Positions 21,451-33,276 of a stretch of 64,000 nucleotides of DNA are shown piece after piece; positions within the stretch are counted from its first letter, which is position 1, and every line of letters begins with the position of its first letter. The translations under genes and the position numbers were made by a program. Source of the stretch: Eupeodes corollae (Eukaryota; Arthropoda; Insecta; Diptera; Syrphidae). The notes beneath the pieces were generated by a model. That model ran no database searches. It was not told where the DNA came from and saw only the letters and a program-made list of their open reading frames with translations. Location: assembly GCF_945859685.1 (NCBI RefSeq), contig NC_079147.1, positions 230,574,765 through 230,638,764 on the forward strand, in the 5' to 3' direction.

Positions 21451-23381
21451 CTTATTCTTAAAGGTTTCTGTTTATTTTAACTTCAGTTTTATTCGATCTA
21501 GTACATGCCTTCAAAAGCCACTATATGAAACCTTTGGCAGATCAAATCAATCGTAGGTTTCTCAACTTGTTGTCTTACTACAAATTTAGGAAAATTAGGA
21601 GATCAAAATATGTTGTTCCAGTTTTATTTCGATCTGTGTCAAGTCAGGGTTGAAGGAAATATTTTTGTTGAGCCAAAAAAGGAGAAACACTTCTGACGCT
21701 GTGGCTTATTATTTTTAACCATAAATTCCCTATAGTATAATTTGGACAGATACACTAGTTACATTCTTTTGTATTAGGGTTCTTTTTTGAAGACTACTTT
21801 TTGTACGTTCCGATGTTAACAAATTCAAACGATATAACTGGCCCGTACTACCTCGTTAGTTAGAGTTATAAACCGCAATGTGCACCCTTTGCTTGGAGAG
21901 ACGAATTTAAGGGAATTTTAAAAAGAAATCATCAAAGTTTACATATATTTTCAAGCAAGTACTTTTTTACAATATTTTCAAAGAAATTTCTCAAGTTTCA
22001 ACAAAAGCACCCTAATCTACATAAGTTCATAGTTTCATAGAATAATATACTAAATTTACTAGGCATTTGTTTTCGTTCAACTTACAAATAATATCTTAAA
22101 AAGTTTTATACCCTTAAGCTATAAGAGAGAATGTATGTACCTACATAGGTCCTGATTTTTTTTTTATTGAACAGTGCATAAACAAGTACGAACTTTCATA
22201 TCACATAGAAATTGAATAAGGTATTATGTAATGTGTTATGTATGAAAAAGTGTCTAGTATCCTACCTATACTTCTATGCAGAAAAACTTTATTTCCAAGA
22301 TTGAAGAACCAAATAGTTTCTCTGTATTTTTGTTGATATTTTAAAACTTTTTATAAAAATTGACAATTTGGCTTTCAATATTTTTCAGATGACAAAAAAG
22401 AATAAATCAAAGCAAACAAATATTATACTTACATACATATATGTAGAGTACACAGCATGATGGCACTTTCAACATACTCTACAATAAATAATGTTGTTTT
22501 CTTTTTTGTTAAACTCGGTGCACTAAATAAAGAAAAAGGACCAAAACAAAAAGCATCGAAAACTTTGTGATTCTCTTCCCATCCGTTTAGTTTTTCTTCT
22601 TTCTTTTTTTTAATGACATAATAAAAAGCGCTTTTCTAACTGTAAGATGTTTTCTACATAAACACAAAATACTATAGATAAATTTGTATGAGTATCAAAA
22701 AGAAACAAGGACATAAAAGGACGAATGTCTCAAGCACGTTTTCGAGAGGAAAAAAAAAACTTCGTTTCATTCATATGCGTCCAAAAAACAAAAAAGTTGA
22801 AACTCCCTGGACGAGAGAAAAGAAATATACAAAAGAGCCTGGTTCCGTTTTCAAAAACTTCTATTATCCTTCCTCGACAAAGTTTCATGCTTATTTTTTC
22901 CTACTTAATAGTTCGGGACAAAATGTTACGTTTATGCTCTACGATTTAAAGGGGTTTTTGCATAAATTCATACAATTCGGGGGCTTAAGGCGAAGTAAAT
23001 TTAATTGCGATATAGCTTCCAATAAGAGGTTTCGATTTCAATGATATTAAAAATATTATAAGTTTTTCCAAGAAAAATGGATGTTTGTTCCCTCCATTGT
23101 TAAGAAGAAGTCATGTCATCATGTCAAATGGCCTCAACAACTATGGTTGCAACATCATATCCATTTCTTTGAATTCTATAGGACCAGGTGTGTTACTGTA
23201 TGTCCTTCATAATTTCATACTTCAAGAATTGTTTCTTTAAAGTCTTGCAGCTTTTACAAAGACCTTTCTTTCCTAAAAAATGTCTGTAGGTAAATCGTAA
23301 GATCGGCGATAAATCCACAAACCTGGACTTTCTTCAGCTTTATGTGCCACAGCAAAAACATTATCAGTGGTTCTTGATACC
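21451..23381. other. Stretch without a supported gene
   Basis: AT-rich, with microsatellite-like 'acatacatatatgta' near 22430. A 118-codon frame at 22688-23044 overlaps another in a second frame and has lysine-rich, then hydrophobic composition with no motif that I recognise. I treat it as chance. Confidence 0.45.
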
Positions 23382-23592
23382 CGTGGCGTGATGGTTGGTG
23401 CGTAGGACTGTCACCCCAGTTTTCTTGGGTTTAATCTCTTGCGATAGATTGACAAATCATCCAAGAGCAATTCTTGCCATGAAAAGTGACTTTTCTATGG
23501 GTCCCTTCAAGGAACAGGAATGGTTGACAGTTGTAAGTTACTAGGCCCTGGTTCTCTACGAGCTGTCTCGCCATATAATTTATATTCTTGAG
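23382..23592 (+). repeat. tRNA-derived SINE, copy 1
   Basis: The head resembles a tRNA. A box-A-like 'tggttggtgcgtagg' follows the 5' edge, and a box-B-like 'gggtttaatctct' follows about 35 bp later. The body is 'gattgacaaatcatccaaga', 'gcaattcttgccatgaaaag' and 'ggaatggttgacagttgtaa', followed by 'ggccctggttctctacga'. The same body is found at 41726-42020 and, inverted, at 27903-28136. The RNA polymerase III boxes are degenerate, so this copy is probably silent. Confidence 0.7.
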
Positions 23593-24169
23593 TGACGCAG
23601 CCGATTCCGATTCTTCACACGACTAACTTTGTCCCAAGACCCCAAATTTGTCCACCAATTCTACAATTCCCGGCCAGTAAAGTGCTTCAGAAATTGTTAA
23701 ATTGACACCAATTTTGTAGTGAATTTAAACAACTAAAAGTGTGCATCAATTCATTTAAGACAATTTCGTATTTTGTACTTGCCAAATGTCAAAAGATGAT
23801 AGTTTCAAAAGTAATAACTTTCCAAATAGATGTTGGTACTTGCAATCAAATAAAACTTTTGCGATGAAGGTTGATATCTATAGGTCAAATCATCCTTTCA
23901 TATATTTTTTTTTTTAAATCTTCATAAGTTGTTTGATGTTACCTCGCTCACAAAGATTTTAAAGAAACTGTAAACCATTTAATATAAAACGATTCGAAAG
24001 TAATTTTTGTTTTTGAAACGAATCTTTCCCCTAAATTTTCGAAATATATTGACAAAAATATAAAAATTACGTTTAAAACTGTTAAACTCTAAGTTCAGTT
24101 TCGAAATCAGCAGTACAAATTTTAAAATGTAATTGGAGAGTACACCTTCATAAGCCAGCAAGGTAGTTC
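23593..24169. other. AT-rich stretch without recognisable gene
   Basis: No motif, TIR or shared repeat was noticed. Confidence 0.45.
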
Positions 24170-25127
24170 AGTGCTTGGGTACTGTCTAATAAAGGGAAAT
24201 TGGATTCCTATAATTTCGGATTTCATGGTCAAAAGTGTCCCGTTTGCCGATCACTTGCCATTAATAGTTGAATTCCGAACTAACATAAGAGCAAACCAAT
24301 ATAATGGTTTTAAATGGTTTTAAAGCGGCCATCAAAATTAATTTGGAAAGAAGACAGAGCGCACGAGTATCGATGCAACCTGGAACGGAATCTTCCAACG
24401 GTGACTGAAATTTCAATAAGCAATATTCAAAAAATTATAAAACTTTCATGATCGGAATCAAGAAAATACCAGGGAAAAATTCTTAAAAGTAAAGAAAGAA
24501 TGGTTCGACGTAGATTGCGAAAAAACACGCGAAAAATCATTCGGATGGTTAAAAGTTTTTAGAAAATTCAGCTGCCATTCGTTCAAAAAAATGTATATAG
24601 TAGCAAACGCAGAATTAAAATAAATATGCAAGGAAAAAAAAAACAAAGTTTTATGAAACCGCGGCTCTTAAACTTACAAACTGATAGAATTCCAAGGAAT
24701 TCTGGATGCCAATTAAGCAATTAAATGGAGCAAAACCAAAAATCAGTTTTAAACTAAATATCGATGTATTGCGTTATCACTTCAAGTTACCCAGAGAGTC
24801 TTACGCTTCCTATTCAATACGCTAAACCTTCGTACTCGAATGATATTTTGGATAGTGTCATAACTCAAGACGAAGTTAAAACCGTATTAGTGAAATAGAA
24901 GGACAGAAAATATGGTATACCACTGGAACTTTTTTAAATATGGAACAGAAAGGCTAACTTAAAATTTAACATCGGCTTACAATACAAATTTGGATACTGG
25001 AATACTACCAGAACAGTTAAAAAATTCCTTAATTTTTCCCATACATAAGAAAGGCAACATTGATGATCCATCCAACTACAGTGAGATATCCTTGCTCAAC
25101 GCCACCTACAAGATATTCGCAAAATTA
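24170..25127 (+). pseudogene. LINE (CR1/I-like), endonuclease end and first part of reverse transcriptase
   Basis: Plus-strand pieces include DFMVKSVPFADHLPLIVEFR near 24220 (the SDH box at the end of the endonuclease). Further on, near 24995-25125, are NTGILPEQLKNSLIFPIHKK, then GNIDDPSNYSEISLLNATY and KIFAKLLT, the PxxKKG...NYRPISLL entry to the reverse transcriptase. The reading is cut at 25128 by the satellite-bearing element copy B. It resumes at 26556 with NRLTR, then HDNEL and EFQAGFKSGYSSIDNI, which is exactly the text expected next. Frameshifts make it inactive. The clade is not certain. Confidence 0.75.
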
Positions 25128-25131
25128 TTAA

Positions 25132-26551
25132 CTTCCCATAGGAAGTTATTGTAATGGGTCCGATTTGTCAAATTGAAAATTTTGACATTTCTCGACGTTT
25201 CAAGGTCCCTAGAGTCGAAATAAAAGATTTTTAGAAAGATGTCTGTGCGTGCGTGTGTACGTACGTTTGTACGTCCGTACGTCCGTACGTTCGCGACGTT
25301 TTTTCGTCGTCCATAGCTCAAGAACCAGAAGAGATATCGACTTCAAATAAATTTTGTTATACAGATAATATGGCAGAAAGATGCAGAAAGGGCTCTCAAG
25401 AAAATTGCGTAGGTGGTTTTCTTACCATAGCAGTTTGAAAAAAAGGTGAAAATTTTGGTAAACCTTAAATATCTTACGAACCAAAAACGCTAGAGACTTG
25501 AATTAAATTTTATATAATATATTGTAACGTAATACCAAACAGGTATATTTTTTGAAAGAAATCAATATAACGGTTTTTTTTATAAATCAATAAAAATGAA
25601 AAAAAAATTGTCACCTCCAAAATTTTACGACTGAAATATGATTTCATCTCTAAAACAATTTTGTGCAACGAAAAATAATGTTTTTGACATCTGATAAAAT
25701 TTTCAGAAAAATCTAATTGACAGTTTTTTTTACAAAAAATAAAAACCTAAAAAAAATGTATAAAAGTTGGTAAAAATTGATTTTCGACTCAAATATCTTT
25801 TCAAAATTTTGAGATATTGGCTTTAATTTACTTTTATCTTTCAAAACATCTTGTTGTCAACATTCAGTTAAAGTTTGAAAAAAATCGATTTGACAGTTTT
25901 TGTACAAAAAATTAAAAACCAAAAAAAAAAATTAACAAAAGTTCGTAAAAAATGATTTTCGACTCAAATATCTTTTAAAAACTTTGAGATAATAAGTTCT
26001 AACTAATTTTTTCTTATAAGAAATATTGTTTTTAACATTAGGACAAATTTTGAGAAAAATCGAATCGACAGTTTTTTTACAAAAAATAAAAACCTGAAAA
26101 AATTTATAAAAGTTGGTAAAAATTGATTTTCGACTCAAATATCTCAAATTTTAAATATTGGCTTCAAACTAATTTTATCTTATAAGAAATATTGTTTTCA
26201 ACATTTGGTAAAATTTTTAAAATATTCGAATTGACAGTTTTTTTACAAAAAATAAAACTCTAAAAAAAACAATACTAAAACTTGGTAAAAATTTACTTTC
26301 GGCTCAAATAGCTTTTCAAAAATAAAAAATATTGGCTTCAAACTTATTTTATTTCAGAGAAAATATTGTTTTCTATATTCAGTCATTTTTATATAAAAAT
26401 CCAACAGTCCGTTTTTTTTTTCATAAAAAATAAAATCTACAAAAAATAGTGCGCAAATTTGGTAAAAATACATATAGACAAATTTTTAAGCAAGACAAAT
26501 CGACAGACGGGATGGGAAGTTATCAGTGTGGGTCGCATCCCAGCCTCTTTT
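25132..26551 (+). mobile_element. TTAA-flanked satellite-bearing element, copy B (1420 bp)
   Basis: This is the inverted counterpart of copy A over its whole length. It starts CTTCCCATAGGAAGTTATTG, with the GTAC-rich block at about 25250-25300. The ~175 bp monomers run from about 25690 to 26470, and the end has GGGATGGGAAGTTATCAGTG then GTCGCATCCCAGCCTC. TTAA lies at both borders (25128-25131 and 26552-26555). The insertion splits a LINE reverse transcriptase between KLLT and NRLT, so both junctions can be fixed independently of the TTAA. The rejoined host frame is off by one base if a single TTAA is kept, which suggests a later small indel. No protein of its own is recognisable. Confidence 0.8.
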
Positions 26552-26555
26552 TTAA

Positions 26556-27810
26556 TAATCGATTGACCCGTTGAATTCATGATAATGAGTTGCCTTAAGA
26601 ATTCCAGGCAGGTTTTAAAAGTGGCTACTCGTCTATCGACAATATTTTTTTACTTCATAGCAGCGGCAACTTCTATTGAACATAAAAAGAAGCTCTACGA
26701 ATTTTTTTTCGATTTCAACGCAGCTTGAACGAACGATCTCTATTCTTCAAGCTTTACAAATATGGGATGTCAGACAAAGCAGGTACTAAAAAGCATCTAT
26801 GACGAAAATAAGCCAGAGGTATGGAATGGCACCGAAAAGTCGGAGAGTTTTGAATCGAAGATGGGAGTCAAGCAAGGATGCAATTTTAGCCCAAATCTTT
26901 TTGTTTTGTTCATAGAAGACCTGATTGATTTTCTTCCTGGTGGAATTGAAATATGGATTACACTCATCAAAGCCTTGCTTTTTGCAGATGACGTCATATT
27001 GTTTGCTTACTCTCCAAAAACCCCACAGTTGATGATTAACCGACCAAATGTGTATTGCGAGTTATGGAATATGAAAGTAAATTTGAATTTGAGCAAATCC
27101 AAGGTGATGATATATCGGAATGGTTCTGGTAGAACAGCCAGGAGTGAGAAATATCTCTATGACAGAGAACCAATCGAGATAGTTAAAGCCTTCAAATATC
27201 TAGGATTTACCACAACCTTAAGGAAAAGCTGATGAAATCTAAGAGTGCAATATCCGCAACATGGAAGGAATGCTTCTCAAACCAGTCAATATTACATAGT
27301 GTTAAATATAAGGTCTTTGTTGCAGTGGTGGAATCTATTTGTAATATGCCAAATTAAAGACTCCCAAACATTCTGGCATTGAAATCAATTGAGAAGAAAA
27401 ATCTCTTGTATAAGAAGCTAGAAGACCATGTTGCTTATTGTAGAACGGACTAATAACCGAATAATGGATGAAAATGGTAAATACTGCGATGACGACCTTC
27501 GGAATCTTTTTGTTGATTTAGATGAAAAACTGAGAGTCGACGCTATTAATGAAACTACATCCTCGGTGCATTGATCAACGTACAACCATCTAAGTCACAA
27601 TTTATACGAACGTTACTACTTTCGAAACAAGAAAAAACAGAAGCTCATATCATAGGAAAGTGTCCAATTTAATGTGAAATACACAGGAATTTGCTCGGCA
27701 GCAATATGAAGTCGACAGAAAAAATAGTCACTCTCCTCAACTATGAAGAAATCGTAAATCAATTATTTAATTATTTTCGAACTGCAATTTCTGACCGCAA
27801 TCATTGCTAA
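26556..27810 (+). pseudogene. LINE (CR1/I-like), remainder of reverse transcriptase and C-terminus
   Basis: The continuation of the LINE interrupted by copy B. EFQAGFKSGYSSIDNI occurs near 26600. A 156-codon open piece (26762-27232) then holds KQGCNFSPNLFVLFIEDL and ALLFADDVILFAYSPK, so the FADD catalytic box (motif C) is intact here. KVNLNLSKSKVMIYRNG and VKAFKYLGFT follow (motifs D and E). After frameshifts, near 27610-27800, are EAHIIGKCPI and LLNYEEIVNQLFNYFRTA, the usual cysteine/histidine-containing C-terminal region. Although motif C survives, stops elsewhere show the element is dead. Confidence 0.75.
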
Positions 27811-27902
27811 TTCAAAACAGAAAAACTTCAATTCGATAAACATTGTTAATTTTCAAACAGAAGTCAATCGGCGGACGGCATAGCCAAGCCTTAACGATTT
27901 TA

Positions 27903-28136
27903 CTAAATTATTATGTACATATATAAACGAATGTTCCATTCCTGTGAGCGAGTAATTGCAGGGATTGAGGGGACCTACAAAGAAAGCACTTTTTCATGAC
28001 AAGAATTGCTCTTGGATAATTTGTCAAATCCTCGCAAGAGGCAATACCCGTGAATAAAACTTTAAATGGCAAAGGCAGTGATCGAACCGAAAAACCTCTC
28101 GCATGACAGTCCAACGCACTTATCATCATGTCACTC
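27903..28136 (-). repeat. tRNA-derived SINE, copy 2 (inverted)
   Basis: On the minus strand this copy starts near 28136 with 'gatgataagtgcgttgg' (box-A region) and 'cggttcgatcactg' (box-B region). It continues with 'cacgggtattgcctcttgcg', 'gatttgacaaattatccaag' and 'agcaattcttgtcatgaaaa'. It is shorter at its 3' end than copy 3. A (TATC/TTAT)-type simple repeat lies next to its 5' side at 28160-28190. Confidence 0.7.
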
Positions 28137-29729
28137 GTAAACGAATGTTAATAAACCGAATTATTTATCTATCTATTTATCTACTTTTCAAAACTATGAA
28201 AGCATTAAATTCAAAAGACTAAATGAAAACTCATAACTAATGAGTATCTCTAGAAACTTAGTAAGATATTAAAATAATTGAAAAAGTATCTAGAAGACAA
28301 ATATTTGTCTTTTAATTTATAGTTAAAGGATGTATCGCGTTTCAAACTGGCCAGAAAACACCGTTTTTTGTTCTCGTTAACATTTTCAAAGCTGCATATT
28401 AAAAAAAAAAAACATGACCAAGACAAAAATTTTTAAGACGAGATTCGAATTCGAAAAAACTTAATCATTTCCGAAAGTATTGTTTTGTTTGTTATACAGA
28501 ATTACGTATTTTTGTTAGCACCCCTAAACGCTGTTCCTTAAATTTTATTTAAAATCTTTCTTAAGCTTTTAGAAAGCCAACATTGTTTTCTTGACTATCA
28601 CCTGCGGGATACCAGTTTAAGCAAAAACACGTATATTATATATTCGTATTTCCTTCTTAGTCCTGCTCACTCACTGAATACGCACATGGGAATATACACT
28701 TTGCAAAGCCCACACATATATAAAGTACGTATAGAATGGGTCCTTGGAAGGCAAACATGCATGAGTTTAGTAAAGGTAGGTGTAAGACTTCTGATAAGTT
28801 TGTATAAAAAAAGGAATCAAAACCTACACAATGTATATTTTCCAACACACTCGGCGACAATATCCCACTTCATCCACTGTCCTACCCGCATCCTTGTAAA
28901 CTTGTACAAATGTCAATGTTTCTTAATTACATGAAAATCTTCGTCTTTTCTTCTTACCGATTGAACTAAAAACCCATTTCGAAAACTTGCAAGTCCATAA
29001 ACTCCTTTGCTCACGTATCGTCGTTCGTCGTCGAACTCAAAGTCGAATACCGGGCTTAAACTCTTTTCACAAAAACCAAAAAGAAAAAATTAACTTAACT
29101 TTCATTCGGATAAAGTTAAACAAAAGTTTTTTGACTAAGCACACTTAGGGCCACTTTTGGCCTGAAAGTGAGAGAATGAGTTATTATTTTCCCGCTAACA
29201 CCATCAGTGCCACCTGTTGGTGCTCCATAGCTGGCTGAGTCTTTCATTTGTACGTTACGTGTTTACAGCCAACATCTTCATCATGGTAATTATCTTTCTT
29301 GAATAGAACCCAGACCCATCAGAGTGAGAGAATTTCATAGTGCGGAGTGCCGAGTGCGGGTAGAAGGTAGATGAATGTAGATTGAATATAGAAGACAGAA
29401 TATAGGGGGGAGGGGGATTATTTCACAAAGATAGAAAAGGTGTCCCTTTGTTTTGCCTCTCTGATGTTCTGAATGGAGAACGACAACAATAAGTTAATTA
29501 AAAGTTGAATGGAGTAATTAGACTCTGGCTGGTGCGGTTGAAATGTTTAGTGACAGGTTCTCATTATGGGAATCGATGTTGTGATGAATATAAAAGTTGT
29601 GATTAATACGGGACCAATTTGGATTGGTCTATAGATGCATAGCAAGTACTCTTGGGAAAATGATGAACAACTCAGTTTTAAAGGTGTCTTTTCTCGTCTA
29701 GTAACAATAACTCGGACTAGTTAAGAACT
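28137..29729. other. Stretch without a supported gene
   Basis: The part 28650-29700 is less AT-rich and looks unique rather than repetitive. It has a G-run near 29405. Overlapping frames on both strands at 28657-28934 have no motif. No splice-bounded exon could be argued. Confidence 0.45.
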
Positions 29730-29938
29730 ATGAACAAGTTCTCTCAAATACGGGAGTTTCCAAAGGTAGTTGGGGCCATTGACTGTACCCACATAAGGAT
29801 TTCAAAAGTAGGTGGCCCATCAGGGCAGTACTATATAAACAGAAAAGGGTACTTCTCGCTAAATACGCAAGTAGTATGCGACGATTTTTTGAAAGGTATC
29901 GATTCGGTAACAAATAACTGCCAAATTTATTATTAACC
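29730..29938 (+). pseudogene. PIF/Harbinger (HARBI1-like) nuclease fragment
   Basis: A 68-codon frame reads IREFPKVVGAIDCTHIRISK, then GQYYINRKGYFSLNTQVVCD. This is the first catalytic block (GAIDCTHI) and the YxNRKGxxSxNxQ block of DDE_Tnp_4 nucleases, found both in Harbinger transposases and in the host gene HARBI1. The following Asp and Glu blocks are missing and replaced by unrelated sequence, so only about a fifth of a nuclease is left. No TIRs were located. Confidence 0.8.
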
Positions 29939-30201
29939 TTCACAATATTGAACTTCAATAACACGTTTGCCAACATCTGCTAGTTTTCAAGTCTTCACAC
30001 ATCTAAGATTTTTCGACTTTGATGAAATTTTTCAACCTAAAGTCATTAGGTTTAGGATTATACCTTAAACCAGCTTCTAACTAAACAGAACTGCTAAATT
30101 CTATATGAATAAGAGCTGTGTCTTACCTGGCTGTTAAATTTAAACTCTAGTGCAATAAGACTTGGGTAAGATTTGACTATGAATTTGGCCCATTATGTTT
30201 A

Positions 30202-33064
30202 TAGACTTTTTCGTAGTTAAAGGTATTAAACGAAATCATATAAGTGTCGAAGGTAATTACGATTTATCATCAGATCATACTCCAGTAATTTTATCACTGA
30301 GCGAAACAGAAATAATAGAAAAAAGTAATCCCAAGCTCGTGAATAACAGAACAAACTGGAACGAATTCAGAGTCAAACTTGAAAATTTTATAAACCTAAG
30401 ATCCCCTATGCAAATAATTGAACAAATTGATCATGAAGTAGAACAATTTATTGCTGATGTGCAGCAGGCTGCAGAAGAAAGTACTCAAACTATTTCGAAT
30501 GCGAGAGAAAAAGAAATAAAATATCCTATCGAAATAAAGGAGTTGATATTGGAAAAAAGAAGAGCTAGAAGAAAATGGCAATCCACGAGATTCCCAGATG
30601 ATAAGGTAGTTTTTAACCGTCTTAACAACGAATTAAAAAAAAGAATCTGTGAGTTTAAAAATGATTCACTAAGTAGATTCCTGAAAAGTCTGACGACGGA
30701 TGCTTCTACAGAATACTCCTTATGGAAAGCAACTAAGCGCCTAAAAAGACCTCAGACACAAAACCCGCCGATAAAATCTCAAGATGGTAAATGGATCGGA
30801 AACCCGAAACAGAAGGCTGATCTCTTTGCTGAACATCTCGCGAATGTTTTCAAGCCATTCCCAGCAAGCACAGCTACAGATCCCTTACAGTTTGTTGACA
30901 GAAACGACGAATGTGAAATACCTTTTGTCACGCTCAAAGAAGTAAGAAGCATGTGTCAACATAAGTTGTCAAACAAAAAATCACCAGGGTACGATCTTAT
31001 AACTGCTCAGGTTCTGAAAGAAATGCCTCTTATAGCCTTCAAGAAACTCCAATTTATAATAAACGCATGCCTTAAACTAAGATATGTGCCACATCATTGG
31101 AAAATTGCGGAAGTCATTGTTATACCTAAACAAGGTAAGCCACCAACAGAAGTTACATCTTACAGACCAATATCGCTTATACCAATCATGGCAAAAGTTT
31201 TTGAAAAACTGCTACTTAAAAGGCTTAACAAAATAATTGAAGAAAGAAGACTAATTCCGAGCCATCAGTTTGGATTTAGAAATAAACATTCCACGATAGA
31301 CCAAGTGCATCGAATTACGGATGTTGTGGAAAAGGCACTTGAAGAAAAACAAGTACAGTGGACGTCCAATATAACGAATGCCCGATATAGCGAATTTGCG
31401 ATATAACGAACGCTTTTGAAATTTACATTAACATCTCTAAATAACGAACGATGATAAAAATTTGCTATCCGATATAACGAACGCGTATATATATGTATTG
31501 CCTTAAAATGATTTTTTTTCTTGCCATTGTGATCTGTGAATATATTTTTATGTCAACACATAAGTTTATTCTCGTACATATGTATGTGTGTGCGCCAAAG
31601 GTTCAAAACTATAACAAGCTTTCTGTTTTTCGTTTAGTCTTCGCATCGCCTACTAAAACATTTTTGTTAGAATTCTTATTTTTTGGTTTGTCTATCGCTA
31701 TGCAGTTTTGAATTTTATGTACGGTCTTACACACACATATTCAATGACACGACGGCAAGATAATGTTAGCAGTTAAATAGTGTTTTGGTTGTAGTCTCGT
31801 CCGGTTGAAACGCTCCGTAATAACTTTGTAGATTTAGTTTTGTGTACAAAATATTAAAATGAATACAAAATCTCAACGTACTCGGCTTTCATTAAAGGAC
31901 AAAGTCAAAATTATTGATGAGTGCAACAAAGGCGTTTCACTTAAGGAAATTTCAATAAAATTCCGTGTGCCAAAATTATTAATAAAATTAAAAAATCAAC
32001 CACTTACTTAAATTTTTTTGAATGGAAAAGTCGATCGATATAACGAACGCTCTCGATATAGAGAATGACCTCGAACATTATATCATTCGTTATACTGGAC
32101 GTCCACTGTATGCTCGTCTGTATTCTTAGATGTTGCTCAAGCTTTTGACAAGGTTTGGCACTTGGGACTTGAGTACAAACTGCATAGGGACTTCCCCAGG
32201 CAGTACTACGAAATACTGAAATCCTACGTTACGAACCGACTCTTTAGAGTACGGTACGACCAAAATTACTAGGAACTTAAGAAATTTGAAGCCGGTGTAC
32301 CACAAGGAAGTGTCCTAGGACCAACCCTGTATCTGTTATATACAAGGGATATTCCAGTGGACATCAACGCTATCATGGCCACCTTTGCTGATGGTACTGC
32401 AATATTGGTGCCAGATAAATCCGTTACGAAGGCTGCACAAAAATTGCAAAATGCAGTCGATAAAGTTAGTGATTGGACGCACAAATGGCGTATCAAATTA
32501 AACGAAACAAAATCGACGCATATAAACTTTACAAACAAAAACATAAACAATGTTCCAATTTTTATAAACAGTACAGAAGTACCTTACTCCAATACCGCCA
32601 AATACCTTGGAATGAATTTGGATGCAAAGCTTAAATGGAAAGAACACATCAAAAAGAAAAGAGAAGAACTAAACTTGAAGTACAGAAAAATGTACTGGTT
32701 AATAGGAAAGAACTCTGACCTATCTATCCAGAACAAACTAATGTTATATAAGCAAGTATTGAAACCCGTTTGGACATATGGCATCCAACTATGGGGCTGT
32801 ACAAAGAAAACAAATGCTGAACCCATCCAAAAATTCCAAAGCAAGGTCCTTCGTGGAATAATAAATGCCCCTTGGTATATAAGAAATAGCGATCTACATC
32901 GTGACCTTCAAATTGAAATGGTTACAGAAGTGGTTAAGAAACACGCTGTATCACACAATCAGCGACTGCAAAGTCATACTAACTCTGAAATGGAGACCGT
33001 ATTAAATGTACGAGACAATGTTCGGAGATTAAGAAGAACCAAGCCTTATGAGCTGATGGGCTAA
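30202..33064 (+). pseudogene. Jockey LINE ORF2: endonuclease end and reverse transcriptase, interrupted
   Basis: The frame opens with DFFVVKGI and SSDHTPVILSLS (end of the endonuclease). It runs for about 385 codons through PKQGKPPTEVTSYRPISLIP and QFGFRNKHSTIDQVHRI, then is cut at 31354/31355 by the pogo-like MITE. It resumes at 32111 with SSVFLDVAQAFDKVWH (RT motif A), GVPQGSVLGP (motif B) and ATFADGTAILVP (motif C), ending in a thumb/C-terminal region at 33064. The insert plus its TA is 755 bp, which matches the frame change, so excision would rejoin one frame. Two other lesions remain: an in-frame TAG near 32270, and the catalytic FADD box changed to FADG. Confidence 0.9.
31356..32108 (+). 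mobile_element. Pogo-like non-autonomous element inside the Jockey LINE
   Basis: The ends are perfect inverted repeats for at least 12 bp, CAGTGGACGTCC...GGACGTCCACTG, and are flanked by TA on each side (31354-31355, 32109-32110). Just inside both ends are repeats of the type 'atataacgaacg' (left at 31370-31480, right at 32035-32095). A short frame at 31859-32010 reads RLSLKDKVKIIDECNKG then VSLKEISIKFRVPK, the first helix-turn-helix of a CENP-B/pogo transposase. It then stops, so the DDE domain has been deleted. Its TIR sequence is unlike that of the Tigger at 5917, so it is a different family. Confidence 0.9.
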
Positions 33065-33276
33065 AAGCTACGGGAAAGTGTTATAACCTTAAACTTCCCC
33101 CAATGCGATTTTAAAAATTAAGAAATAAAAATCATTTGTCGATCTTTCATAGATTGGTCCTGATTCTCCGGTGGTTTTAGTGCGGTAAGAGTCCCACACT
33201 ACTCGGTACCGATTCTTACCGAGTGTCTTTTAAAGATTTCCATCGGATAAAAAAAAAAAAAAAAAAAAAATGTTTA

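Larger units (their letters stand above)
30202..33269 (+). mobile_element. Jockey-type LINE, 5'-truncated, with 7-bp TSD and poly(A)
   Basis: The insertion is bounded by ATGTTTA at 30195-30201 and again at 33270-33276. It ends in an uninterrupted A run (33249-33270) after 'catcggat'. The 5' end is truncated inside the endonuclease. The 3' UTR has a small inverted repeat, ACTCGGTA...TACCGAGT (about 33200-33225). A 753 bp DNA element (31356-32108) sits inside. The clean poly(A) and TSD and the nearly open frame indicate this is one of the youngest insertions here. A second, much more decayed copy lies inverted at 40990-41715. Confidence 0.9.

Noticed and set aside
22688..23044. A 118-codon open frame, lysine-rich then hydrophobic
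   Set aside because: No motif recognised, a second overlapping frame of similar length, and no splice or promoter context. In AT-rich DNA this can arise by chance, though it would merit a protein search.
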